64,000 nt of DNA from Diphasiastrum complanatum (taxonomy: Eukaryota; Streptophyta; Lycopodiopsida; Lycopodiales; Lycopodiaceae): positions 74,637,501 through 74,701,500 of the forward strand of contig CM055095.1 in the NCBI GenBank assembly GCA_029204225.1. The letters are read 5' to 3'. The position numbers and the translations under genes are program-made. How positions within the stretch are numbered: position 1 is the stretch's first letter; each line of letters opens with the position of its first letter. Positions 32,889 to 44,302 of this stretch are shown here, piece after piece. The notes beneath the pieces are model-generated. The model was not told the origin of the DNA, searched no databases, and saw only the letters and a list, made by a program, of their open reading frames with translations.

Positions 32889-33651
32889 TGTCAATTTACA
32901 GCAAAATGGACCAAGAATAGATCTGAAACCTATCAATCTACACAAGATTAGATAGCATTTAGATCAAATCTAGATGAAGAAATCTAACAAGAACAATCAT
33001 TTATGACCAAAACTTGAGCTTGCTGGTTTCACACGTGTGAATACTTGTCAGAGTACGGACAATAGGCTGATTATGAAGTATACTAAGCTAAGAACCCAAT
33101 CAATGCATAAAATAGCAAGACAAATGGAGAGATTACTCAAAAAATTCACCAAAACCAACATTTAGCTTCCATATAAATTATGGCCAAATGAGCCACTATA
33201 TATACACAAGAGCTGATGCTTACTCAGCTGATTTGGCACGTATGAGAGTGCCTACTCATCAAAGGATCCACCAATAATCATCAATATGGCACATGGACCA
33301 AGTTTCCTAACTTATAGCCACCTCCCTTGACTTTAGGCAATTTTCCTAATTTATAGGGACCTGCACAAATATCTACTACAAGTTGGATCTCACCTACTAC
33401 TGATGTTTTGACACATGTGAGCAGTCCTTGGCACGTGTGAGATCACTCCTATCCATGTAAAATAGCTTTTCCTACCAATAAAATGATGCCAAGTGGCATA
33501 TAGCTAGAAAACTAGATTTTGGCCATTTTAGCCACTAGATCTCAAATGAAATGGTATGTATAATTTATATGACTCATCTTAATGATACATGTGTAAACAT
33601 AATATGTACATGATTTTGGCCTAGATCAAGCATGATTTTGACATTTTCACA
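32889..33651 (-). repeat. Co3 5' LTR (763 bp)
   Basis: Same termini as the 3' LTR. It includes a segment (about 33170-33530) absent from 31383-31855. A fragment of the same LTR family lies at 43015-43440 inside the Gy6 5' LTR. Confidence 0.9.
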
Positions 33652-34335
33652 ATCTCAGGAAGAAGTTCGACTTCCAAAGTATCAAATGTGTTTTCGTCAG
33701 CTACACTACTTCAGATCAAGCCTACAAGTTGTTCAATCCATCGAGTCGAAGATATTTACTAATCGGGATGTCATCTTCATAGAAGATTAGTTTCAAGACC
33801 TCAAAGGACAGGGTAGTTCCCATGTAGCCGACCTGTCAGATTCTCCTGACGCTTTGAACTTTCTAGTTCCGCAGGTGACTATTCCCATTGAAGGTCTAAG
33901 CTCTTCTACTTCCGACGAACAACGAATCAACGATGGGTCAGAAGAAGATGATGTTGCATTTCAGCAACTACAGTATGATGGAAATGATCAACTTCCTCTA
34001 TTACCCAGAAGATCTTCAAGAACCAGCAGATCACCCAACCGGTATATCGACGAGTCTGCAGCCTACCTTGTTCAAGAAGAGGCCCTCAGTTCCGATCTCT
34101 GGAAAGAAGCTATGGATAAAGAGTATTCATCTCTTATCAAGAACCAGACATGGACGATTGTCGAATAACCTACTAGCAGAAATGTAGTTGATTGCAAATG
34201 GATTTTCGCAGTCAAGTACAACGCAGATGGAAGCATCAACAAAAGAAAGGCATGACTTGTTGCCAGAGGATTTTCTCAAGTATACAACGTCGATTACACT
34301 GAAACTTTCAGTCCAATAGTCAAGCATTTTTCTAT
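33652..34335 (+). pseudogene. Co2 integrase end and RT start
   Basis: Continues after the duplicated ATCTC. Frames give the linker after integrase (SSTSDEQRINDGSEEDD), then the copia RT N-terminus: EALSSDLWKEAMDKEYSSLIKNQTW, a stop, CKWIFAVKYNADGSI and ARGFSQVYNVDYTETFSPIVK. It is lost after 34335, before the catalytic box. Stops at 34166-34168 and 34254-34256 interrupt the frame. Confidence 0.88.
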
Positions 34336-35109
34336 TTGACTTTTGCTACCCTCTACTCTAAAGTAAGACGACTTCATCAATGTAGATGCTCTTGAATACT
34401 TCGATGAAGATGATCTTGTAGAAGAGGAGGTGGAGACAGTTCCAGAGGCAGTTGCACCAGTCTCATCACTAACTTCCACCACTGCGACCACCATTGTTGA
34501 TATCACACTCGTTATCATTCCTCTTACCCTTATTGCTACCATCCCTACCACCTTCGTTAATACTGATAAAAATACACAACTAACCATTTTATTACTGTCT
34601 CATTCCACAGTTTCTCAGTTTTCCTTTCCTATGTTTTTCGACTAAGTTCCTCGTCCTTCCAACCTATGACAGCTTGCTCGAAAGGCTGCAAAGGTGTCAC
34701 AGTGCACTACTAGTGGTGCATGGGCCTTGGAGGGTATAAATATACCTATTGGGCTCTCACTAGTATATCCTTGCTTGTAAGACTAGTAGCCGTATGCTAC
34801 TGCCTCCAAGAAAAAAAAATTAAATTTTTTTTTAAAAAAAAATTGAAAGCTCCACCCACCGCGGCGGGTGGGCCTCCATAGTTTTTTTTTAGAATTTAAA
34901 AAAAAAATAAAATTATTATTATTTTTTTTTGGAGGCTCCACCCACCGGGTGGGGCCTCCATAAAATAAAATAAAATTATATATCTTTTGAAAAACAAGTA
35001 TCAAACATTGTCAAATTTTCAATTATTTTGTGATTAATTAACATCTTGAAATTCTCTTGTCCATTTTTGAAAATGGATTTTGAGAAAGTCCAAAATTAAT
35101 TGAGATAGT
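34336..35109. other. Unassigned segment with GC-rich palindromes and a TATA box
   Basis: A plus-strand frame to 34645 starts with acidic residues (NVDALEYFDEDDLVEEEVE) and turns Thr/Ile-rich; I do not recognise it. TATAAATA at 34736-34743 lies in a promoter-like context. Two GC-rich palindromes follow at 34852-34877 and 34931-34959, embedded in A/T homopolymers. No LTR ends were found. Confidence 0.5.
34736..34743 (+). promoter_or_regulatory. TATA-box-like element
   Basis: GGGTATAAATATACC fits a plant TATA box and could belong to an LTR remnant, but no start site or downstream gene is evident. Confidence 0.35.
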
Positions 35110-35930
35110 GTTGTTGGTCCTATTCATCCTGCGACAAGAGGATCTCAAGCCAAATATATCATCGTAGCAACCGATTATATGACCAAGTGGGTTGAAGACA
35201 AAGCTGTTAAAGTTCTCGATGCGAAATATACGGCTAAATTCCTCTATGAACACGTCATTATTAGATTTGGATGTCCTATCGAAATCATCAGTGATCGTGG
35301 TACACGCTTTGTTAATCAAACAATAAAGTGTTTGTTGGAAGGCTTTTCTGTTATACACCGGTTTACTCCGTATTATCCCAAAGGTAATGGCCAAACTGAA
35401 TCTTCCAATAAGATTCTCTGCACTATTATAACAAAAACAGTTGAAGCAAGTTGTTTTGACTGGGAACATAAATTGCATACAACAATATGAACATTTAGAA
35501 CCGCTTATAAAAGGAACACGAATCAAACACCGTTTCAACTAATTTATGGTCAAGATGTTGTCATGCCGATTGAATTCTTAGTACCATCTCTACGCATAAC
35601 AACAATAGAATAGATGATGACAAGTCCTTACAACTGCGTCATGAAGCTTTGCACAAATTATGTGAGACCAGATTGATGGCAGTTCATGCGTTAGCAGCAG
35701 AGAAAGCTCGTCGTAAGGAATGACATGATCGTCGATTACACAAAAAAAATCTGAAAGAAGAAGATCTAGCATTGATGTATAAAACCAAGCTGATCAAAGG
35801 AAAATTGAAGTTTACAAGTGAAGGACCATATAAAATCAAAGAAATCCTGAACTATGGAACAATTATTTTGGAACATTTTGATACTCCCGTGAATGGCAGT
35901 TGATTACGCAAGTTTTGACATCCAGTTCTG
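35110..35930 (+). pseudogene. Gypsy integrase (probably Gy4)
   Basis: Begins at GPIHPATRGS, just after the first catalytic Asp, so the zinc domain and that Asp are missing. The rest of the core is clear: YIIVATDYMTKWVED, EIISDRGTRFVN (second Asp) and GNGQTESSNKIL (Glu). After TGA at 35488-35490 the frame continues as AYKRNTNQTPFQLIYGQDVVMPIE, then decays. The phrase VGPIHP.....YIIVATDY is typical of the Tat/Athila side of gypsy. The link to Gy4 rests on order and strand. Confidence 0.82.
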
Positions 35931-36764
35931 CTAGTTCAGTTACCATGATCCGACACTATGGTTTTATTTTAATTGTTTTTCAATTTTTTGTTTTCACTAC
36001 TTGGTTGATGTTTTTCATTGGAGAAGACAAAGAAGAAAAAAATGGAAAGTGAATGGAAAGACTGATGAGAAAAAGTCAGAAATGTCATCAGATCAGAAAA
36101 AATTGAAGGAAAGTATTTTCAAGAACTAGATCCTTATGGAAAATGACTTGGGAAACTACTTTTTGGGTCAATTTTTGCAATTACTGTTCTAGAATTGTTC
36201 GCCAATTTTTAAGAGACAAGATCCACCTCAGATATACCCATACTGAGTTGGGTGAACGTTCTTTTTACTAGTTGATACATGTTTTTACCTTAGGCGAATG
36301 TTCAGCATCATGCCATTTTGGGAACGTTTGTCGAGCATCTATAAGTACTGAGGAACCTTCACCAACATGCCAGATGGATTTAAAATGTCATATTTAGGTT
36401 GGTCATAGGTTCAGATCCTGAAAATTTGCATTTATTATAGTACTTAGGCGAATGATGGCTTTGGGCGAATGTTGAACCTTCGCCAAATCTACAGAACGTT
36501 TGCGAGACTACTATTTTTGTCTGAAACCTTCACTAAAAATTTTGGAAGCTATTTTCACAATACTGAACAAGCCTGCAAATTTTTGTCTAAACTTGAGCAC
36601 CCAGACTAGTATTTTGCCTAATGGACCCTCCAAATTCACCCATAAGTAGGTTGAATTTGATTCATTTGTCACTTGCACTAGCAGAGCTCTTGCAAAAAAA
36701 ATTTGCGACCAAAACTCTCTATCAGATTCTTGCCTTCTGATATACACTTGTACTCACTTCCAGT
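35931..36764 (+). other. Untranslated sequence after the Gy4 integrase
   Basis: No ORF. Contains repeated GGCGAATGTT-type motifs, including an inverted pair GGCGAA/TTCGCC at 36464-36484. It ends at the inverted Gy5 LTR. Confidence 0.55.
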
Positions 36765-37160
<396 letters not shown>

Positions 37161-37951
37161 TGAAAATTTTTCTAGAATTCACATGTGTGGGATGATCCAC
37201 AAGTATGATAGATCTTATTAAGCTTTATGATTAGCACAATAATCTAATTTTAGATTGAATAGCAAGATCTAGTATAGAACTTATGGCTTGACCACAATCT
37301 AGCATGCTAAGAATCAGAGAATGATAGCAATGAATCACAAATGAGCAAAAGTACAAGAAATTGGTGTATGAGCATTAGCCTCAACACAAGTTAGAGAGAG
37401 AAAATGAGAGAGATATCAAGCAAAAATGATGTAGATCCAAAATGGCATGGAATAGCTACAAAGCTTTGGTTCTTCATCACAAATTATGAGAATGGCTACA
37501 CATACTTATGGATTTTGAGGTAGCTCGAGGTAGAACCACATCCATCCACCTTTCAATCACATCTAAAGTGAAAACTAGAGTCTAAGTGACATTTGTCACA
37601 TTTCATGCATGTATCTCTACCTACTTTTACCAAGTGTCCTAGTTCTAACTAGAATTGTACAAATCATCATGCATGTGTCCATTTCACTTTGTGCATGCCT
37701 TGCATGTCACTATGGATCACTTACAATAAATGCATGTGATATGCCACGAGTTTCTACAAGCATATTATTGCTATTTCTAAGTCTACAATCTATATGCAAG
37801 TTGTATTCAATCAACTAGATATGTCAAATCCATATAGCTCAAGTTCTATCTAGGCCAAATTTGGCATTTACAATTATGAAACAACATATTTGCATGGTAC
37901 AAACTTTGTAGCAAGCCTAAAGTCAAGATGGATTATCTTTCAATTTCAACA
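37161..37951 (-). repeat. Co4 3' LTR
   Basis: 791 bp, TGTTGAAATTG (37951) to AAAATTTTCA (37161). It matches the 57804-58570 LTR at an estimated 95 percent, with a few indels. Confidence 0.93.
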
Positions 37952-37965
37952 CTCCTCCTAAAAAC

Positions 37966-38531
37966 AATCTTGTTGACTTGAATATGGATCTTGGTATTAC
38001 TCCAAGATTGGCTCTATGCTTGATGAAGGAACTCTTGCTCAAAGGTATGGTGAGCAAATCTGCAATACAAGATGATGTGTCGATATGCTTCAAGTAGATT
38101 TCTCCTCCAATGAGCTTCTCTCTCACGAAGTGATGTGCAACCTCGATGTGTTTGCTCCTTGCATGAAAAATTGGATTGTTGGCAAGGGCTTGTGTCAAGA
38201 TGTTGTCACACATGATCATAGGTAAATCATCTTCCATGATTATCTTTAGTTCCACTAGCAACCTCTTGATCCAAAGCACTTTCTTTGTTGTAGTAATGAG
38301 TGCCTTATATTCAGCTTCACAAGATGAGAGTGATACAATATCTTGCTTTTTGGAAAGCCAAGATATCAAGTTTCCTCCAAGATATATGACATAAGCACTT
38401 GTAGATTTTTGATCAGCTATATCACTTGCAAAATTCGAGTCAGAATAGCCAACTATAGAAAGATCTTCACTTTTATACAACAAACCATAATCAAAAGTTG
38501 AAGATATGTATCTAAGCACTCTTTTGGCCAT
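37966..38531 (-). pseudogene. Co4 RNase H
   Basis: Copia RNase H with YSDSNFASD, SSCEAEYKAL and MCDNILTQALANNP, so the Asp-Glu-Asp set is present. The usual ADLLTKPL tail reads ADLLTIPL. The frame extends past the domain through the polypurine tract (TTTTTAGGAGGAG, complement of 37952-37964). It is separated from RT by a stop near 38533. Confidence 0.9.
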
Positions 38532-38534
38532 TTT

Positions 38535-39362
38535 TCAATGATGAATAGTAGGATTTTGCATAGCTTGGCTCAACTTATGAACACTAAAACTTATGTCAAG
38601 TCTAGTTATTGTGAGCCAAATTAGGGAGCCTATAAGACTCCTAAAAAGAGTGATGTCCACGAAGGATCTTTCATCACCTTTCTTAGGGTCTTTTACAATT
38701 TGTTCCATAGGAGTTTCTATACTCTTACAATCTAACATATTGAACTTTTTTAACAATGAAAGAGCATACTTGGACTGACATACAAAAGCTTTATCTTTAA
38801 GAAAGTCAATCTCTAATCCTAATATGTAGTGAGTTTTTCCAAGATCTTGCATCTTGAATTCTTTTCCAAGTGCAATCTTGGTCTCCTCAGCTAACTTGAT
38901 ACAACTTCATGTTAGAATGATATCATCAACATAAATGAGAAGTATGACAATATCTCTATCAAAAAACTTGACATACAAGGAAGGATCATAGTTACTAAGA
39001 TTAAATCCTAGTGACTCAAGAAAGGTGTTAAGTCGAGAATACCACGACCTTGGAGCTTGCTTTAGTCCATATAGACTTTTGAAGAGCAAGCAAACTTTGT
39101 CTTTGTCATGGATGAATCCAATAGGCTGATCCATATAAATCTCTTCTTCTAGATATCCATTTAAAAATGCATTAGAGACATCTAGTTGAAAAACTTGCCA
39201 ATTGAAAAAACAAGCAATAGAAATTCTAATTGATACCATCTTTGCAACTGGAGCAAAAGTCTCCTTATAATCAAGTCCATAAACTTGAGCAAAACCCTTT
39301 GCACAAAGCCTTGCCTTGTACTTGTTGATTGTGCCATCTTGATTATACTTGATTTGAAAAAC
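38535..39362 (-). pseudogene. Co4 reverse transcriptase
   Basis: Two blocks. The first (39362-38907) has VFQLDVSNAFLNGYLEEEIY, SLYGLKQAPRSWY and the catalytic YVDDIILT. The second (38852-38535) has KMQDLGKTHYILGLEI and SLIGSLIWLTITRLDISF. Stops at about 38906 and 39362 and one frame change disable it. The copia QPxGF and SLYGLKQ landmarks make the assignment secure. Confidence 0.92.
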
Positions 39363-40625
39363 TCACTTGCAACCAATGGTGTGCTTGTTGGATGGAATAT
39401 CCACAAGCTCCCATGTCTTGTTGGCCATCAAAGCATCATATTCCTTCTTCATGGCAAGAAACCATTCCTTCGGATTGAGTGCATCATATACATGCTTTGG
39501 CTCCTCATGTGAAATAAAATAAGCACAATTAGTGGAGTTGAGTTCCAGTTGCTTGCCTCTATCTTCATATGTAAGCCTCCTAGGCTCGGATCTTTCTCTT
39601 TGAGACCTCCTTGGTGAAAAGATTTGAGGTGACTCCTCCTCAATTCTCGGCCCCATCTCTCCATGATAGTCTTCAAGGATGATGATTGGTGTATCTTTTT
39701 GAGAATCTTTGAACTCGGCCTTTTCAAGAAAGTATTTTTGATCCTCATGGAATATAACATCCCTACTCTCAATTGTAGTTGAGGTAGAGGGAACATAGAT
39801 TCTGTAAGCTTTCTTGTTGGATGAATATCCAACCATGATCCCTTTGATAGAATTAGGATCATCTCTTTTCCTTGTTTCCAAGGGTACATGAACAAAACAA
39901 GCACATCCAAAAACTCTAAGGTGATCTACCTCAGGTTTCTTTTTAAACAAGACTTCATATGGTGATTTTCCAGCGAGTGAATTTATTGCTTCACCCCAAT
40001 ATTCAATAGGCAAAGAAGCTTCAACTCGGATTGCTTTAGCACATTCACATAAAGATCGATTTTTCCTCTCAACAACACAATTTTGAGATGGAGAATAAAC
40101 ACAAGAAAACTCTCTCTTTATTCCTTCACCTTCACAATATTCATAAAACTTGTTGGAGATGTATTCACCCCCTCCATCACATCTTAAAGCTTTAACTTTG
40201 AAAGAAAATTGTTTCTCAACATCAGCTTTGAAGATTAGAAAGTGATTAGAAGAAGAAAAATGAACATCCGAGTGTATAAGCTCCAAAGGATGAGTAGTCT
40301 TGATAAAAGACTTTTGATATGGCTTTCTATGTGATTTTGCAATAGCACAAGCGTCACAAGGCTTGAAATTTTTGGAAAGTGATTTTGGAAGGCCAATAGC
40401 CTTCTCTTTCTTGACCATATAAGACATGGATTTAAAGTTAGGATGCCCCAACCTTCTATGCCACAACTCCGCCTTAGATAAAAAAGCAACTTCAGAAAAG
40501 TTTGCATTTTCATAAGAATTCAACTTGAAAATTCCACCATATCTAGATCCATTAGCTAGGACCTCATCATTTTTCTTGATAAAGCAAGTATTGGAATTGA
40601 ACATTACATCACGACCACTATAAAG
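39363..40625 (-). pseudogene. Co4 integrase and start of RT
   Basis: 413 open codons from 40604. The zinc region is ELWHRRLGHPNFKSM...CDACAIAK. The core has LIHSDVHF, then a deletion that removes the block around the first catalytic Asp partner (expected YFVTFIDDFSR), then LRCDGGGEYISNKF and VVERKNRSL with the catalytic Glu intact. The C-terminal part holds LRVFGCACFVHVP and the RT fingers (EWFLAMKKEYDALMANKTW). The frame is open upstream to the Gy6 LTR at 40625. Confidence 0.92.
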
Positions 40626-43600
40626 TGTTAGCCGATATTTTCACACGGAAAATCGGGCTAATATTGAAGTTTAAGTTCGCAATAATTGAAAAAACCGACA
40701 TGTAAAGCCTGATTATTAGAGAAAAATCGGCACAAATTTGCCTTAGGTCTGGGTCCCAACCCGCCCCTAAAGTGGCTAGACACAGTTTAGAAGTAAGAAA
40801 TTGACTTTTCAAAAAAATCGTCAAAAATATTTTGTGGTCAAGTTTTATAAGACCGAGCCAAGAGTGTCGATCCACCTAGAATTGGGTCCCAGCCCGTCCT
40901 AAATGAGGCTAGAGCAAATTTTGCGGCCTTAGAAATGGCCAGTAAATATTTTACGACTTTTCAAAAAAATGGCCAGTTGTAAAAAAATAGCCGATATGAC
41001 CGTTCTAAAATCTCACCATGTACTGAGTCCATTTTTACTAACATATGATCACTCAGTGTATTTTTTAGGAAAACCGTGTTGTCGTGGGAGCCCTAGTCAT
41101 GAATGCCGAAAAAGTCAACCACATAAAAAAAAAACCGAGAAAGAAAAGTTTCGGGTAAAAACGGGACCGAGAAATATGGATTCAGTGTCAAGGAATCACA
41201 GAAACCCTAACGGCAAAGTTTGGACAATTTGTGGGCAATTAACGAAATGTGCACGCCAAGTGGTTACCCAACATGCCAAAAACCCAGACAAATGAGCAGT
41301 AGGCGCACGGCCCTTGAAAAACCGAAAAAAAGGCCAAAAACACAGGGACCCAAAGAAAAACAAAAGTCGCCTACTAAAAATAGGGGTTGAAAAAGGGCCT
41401 CACCCAAAATTTGGATAATAAATGCCAAACCACCTTGGAGGCTATAAAAAATTGGGAGGTACAGCCATTAGCCATTGACATTTTGGGCTTCTAGGGTGTA
41501 CAAAAGGGGAAACTTGAATGGCCTCCCTAGCCTTTGACAAAAATGGCATCTTGGCTAGTTTTGGAAGAGAGCCTTGAATGCACCACTCCCCCACTCTCTT
41601 ATGGAGGCCACTAGGTGTACTATCAAATGGGTTGAAGACAAATGGCAAAGAGGGCTTGAAGGACATGAAGAATGGCAAGATGGCTTTGTAAAGGGGATGC
41701 ATTGGATCTTTCTATAAGAAGGAGCCAACTCCTTGTATTTCAAATGTTAGTACTTTTGTGAGTTAGTGTGTCTAGGAATTGGTATTTTTGGAGTTGCTTG
41801 CTTGCTTGAGGGTGGTTGGAGAGTTCCATGGGATGTGGTTGAGAGTTAGTGATGTTAGTAATTTGGAGTGTGTTTGCTTTGTCTTGTAGTTGTTGGGTGA
41901 GACCATAGTCTTTCTTGGATTATTGTATCTTGTTGTTTAGTATGGTGGTGTTGTATGCCTTGTCCCTAATTACTCAATGCTAGTGTATTGTGTGGGAGGT
42001 GGAAGGATAATTCTATGTGGAGTGTGTCTTATAGCTTCATTGCTTCACAGAGCCAATATTGTCATTGGAGAGAGTAGCATATTTGAATTCTTGTTTCTTG
42101 AGAGGAGTTGTTAATGGATTTGTTTGAAGTAACTTGGAGTTAGAGTGTTGAAGTGTGGGTGATGGGATTGAAAGAGGTTTGAATATTTGTTGTGAGTGAA
42201 GGTATTGTTTATAGTTGGGATGTCTTGTTTTCCTTTTGATGAGTTAATTGTTGGATGCATGTCAATGGTGGTGAATTTGAATTGGAATCGATTAAAAGCG
42301 GTGGTTTGTTGGTTGATTAGGGAATGTGTGGTTATTGGGAAAGGTTGTTTGAAGGAGTGATTGTTTGGTTGGAGAGGTTAGAGTTTTTGCGAGTGATTGA
42401 TTGGATGTTAGAAGAGCATGGTTATACTTGTTTCTCGAAGGTATTTAAGGTACAGTTGTTGGTTGACAGCTTAATTGTGTGTGAATCTTTTTGTGGGTTG
42501 AATGTAGATGGTTGTTCGAAGTCCTTGTTAGTATGAGCAAACCGTTACTAGTGTGATTGCTCGTTGCTTGTTGACGATGGACCTGTGAGATATTTGCAAG
42601 CTATTGGATCAGTTTGAAGACCTGCCACAGTCCTCCCAGCACTACCTAGCCTCACCATAGTTCGTGTGAGCCGTTTGCAGCCCTACCACAGCACCTGCGA
42701 GCAGTTTTAGGCCTATTTCTCCTATTTCTGGACTGTCACCTGGTTTTTTGCCCTTCTGCGACCTGTTGTCCTCTACCTGCGGCTACTGTGACATGCTATG
42801 GCCCTACCTACCGTACATGTGGCCTTTGTCAAACCTACCTGAAGGAAAAATAGCCTGTCTGTGGCAATTTACAGTCGGACGCTCCATTCTCTGCTCTGCC
42901 TATGGGATGTTCTCTGTCTACGACAACCTGACACCTGCAAAAACCCTGTACCTGCGGTGAATTTATTCTTCGAGGCCTGTTCCACCTGTGGCAAGCTTGT
43001 TTTTGAGCTTGCAATGTGAAAGTACAGCAAAAAGGACCAAGAATGGATCCAAATCAGATCCACAAGTGTGATTGGGTGTTAGATTAGATTGATCTACCAA
43101 TCTACACAAGATTAGATAGCACTAGATCAAATCTACATCAACAAATCTAACAAGAACAATCAAATATGATCAAAACTTGTACTTGCTGGTTTCAGACGTG
43201 TGAAGAACTGTCATAGTATAGACTACCAGCAAATAATGAAGTACACTAAGCTTAGAAACCATTAGAAGCATAAAATCACAAGACAAATGGAGAGATTACT
43301 CAAGAAATGCACCAAAACCAAGATTTAGTTTTCTTGTCAATTATGGCCAAATGAGCCACCATATATACACAAGAGCTGATGCTTACTCAGCTGATTTGGA
43401 ACGTGTGAGAGTGCCTACTCATCAAAGGATCCACCAATAATGCACCCCACGAGCACATCATACGCAATAAATTGGTTTTAAGTCCATGTAAGATTATTAC
43501 TAATTGTAAGCCAAATTCAATGGGGAAGGAGACATTAGCAAGATCCTAATGCAAATTAGCAAACAGAAGTTTTCATGAAACCGTAACCCTAGAAAGCTAG

Positions 43601-43830
43601 TGAATCATTGCACCAAAAGTGCTAGCACCCCCTCCTTGCAACCGTATCTCTGAGAGCCTGGAAAACTCTCATCGGTTTGGGAGCACGGGGTAATAGAGAG
43701 GGCCATCAGGGTTGAAAGTGGCAAATCCTCTATTGCTCACGTAGGGCCGAACCGCCATTAGAGGTGGGGCCCCTTGACCCTTTTAGGACGTTTTGGCTGG
43801 ACCAACCCCCAATCAAAATAGGCCCTAACA
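40626..43830 (+). repeat. Gy6 5' LTR
   Basis: 3,205 bp, from TGTTAGCCGATATTTT to GGCCCTAACA, bounded on the right by a tRNA-like primer site. Relative to the 3' LTR it has an extra segment at about 41521-42008, but lacks about 1,080 bases where instead a Co3-type LTR fragment (43015-43440) is found. The first 215 bases differ from the 3' LTR at roughly 15 positions by eye. Confidence 0.9.
43015..43440 (-). repeat. Co3-family LTR fragment inside the Gy6 5' LTR
   Basis: Matches the Co3 5' LTR from its TG end (32889 side) to about 33276, then stops at CCACCAATAA. It replaces about 1,080 bases of Gy6 LTR (equivalent to 54156-55233), so an insertion was followed or accompanied by a deletion. Confidence 0.88.
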
Positions 43831-43831
43831 T

Positions 43832-43854
43832 TGGTGCGTTTGCCAGGAGTCGAA
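43832..43854 (+). other. Gy6 primer binding site
   Basis: TGGTGCGTTTGCCAGGAGTC and three further bases, one base after the LTR. Its complement has the layout of a tRNA 3' end: TTCGACT loop, five T-stem bases, acceptor CAAACGC, then ACCA. It is neither the tRNA-Met nor the tRNA-Asp site used by the other elements. I cannot name the tRNA with confidence. Confidence 0.7.
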
Positions 43855-44302
43855 ATATTTTTAGAAGATGTTGTTTGAAAGAGTAGTTGTCCATATCAGT
43901 GGTCTACAAAGAACTAGTTGTCATGCTATCAATAGTCTACAAGTTTCGTAGGTCCTAGATTGCATGTGTTGAAAACAATTTCACCATCTAAACTGTCAGC
44001 CACAAGCTAGCGTGACCGTACAAGCGGCTAGTACCACATGTTGATCACATGACGAAGTGGTTAGCATCACACCGTGAGGTGTGCTGATCCCACACCTAGA
44101 ACATACATTTTAGGGCCTGGTGACATATGAGTTCACAATCCAACCCTAGTTGCACATGATCCGGTTTCGCCAATGCCATTCTACTTCCAACAGTTTGGAA
44201 TACAGTTTGGACTAGAGACTGCATACAATTTTCACCAGCAGGAGTTTAGGTTGTGATGCCAAGTACTTCTAGAAATTTTAGAGTGACGGAACATGTCAGA
44301 GA
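43855..44302 (+). other. Gy6 leader
   Basis: Untranslated sequence before the first ORF; no motif recognised. Confidence 0.5.

Larger units (their letters stand above)
31383..33651 (-). mobile_element. Co3: internally deleted Ty1/copia element
   Basis: A 2,269-bp insertion on the minus strand with LTRs at both ends, TG...CA termini, a polypurine tract and 5-bp target duplications. The interior of only about 1 kb holds the last part of RT and RNase H, with gag, protease and integrase missing. It is a deletion derivative that must have depended on a relative. Confidence 0.93.
29405..34335 (+). mobile_element. Co2: headless Ty1/copia element interrupted by Co3
   Basis: Gag, protease, integrase and the start of RT of a Co1-family copia, lacking LTR and primer site on the left and ending within RT on the right. 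Co3 (31383-33651) interrupts the integrase with a 5-bp duplication, ATCTC. Removing Co3 restores a colinear integrase. Confidence 0.88.
25511..36764 (+). mobile_element. Gy4: Ty3/gypsy element, scrambled
   Basis: LTR, primer site, gag, protease (25511-29404) and, after a 5.7-kb block of other elements, integrase and 3' untranslated sequence (35110-36764) in one orientation. RT and RNase H are missing. Whether both parts come from one insertion is inferred from order and strand; the family match of the integrase part is not proven because Gy5 lacks integrase. The right end meets the inverted Gy5 LTR at 36765 without a Gy4 3' LTR. Confidence 0.65.

Noticed and set aside
34370-34645. Acidic then Thr/Ile-rich frame that might be a hAT transposase tail
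   Set aside because: The resemblance is only a few acidic residues; no hAT dimerisation motif or terminal inverted repeats were found.
35110-35930. Assignment of this integrase to Gy6 family
   Set aside because: Its sequence (YPKGNGQTESSNK) differs from Gy6 integrase (YHPQANDLAESTNK) well beyond copy-level divergence.
40969-41295. 108-codon ORF in the Gy6 5' LTR (partly repeated at 52590-52918)
   Set aside because: It lies in both LTRs and its frame differs between them by changes and a length difference; no evidence of protein function.
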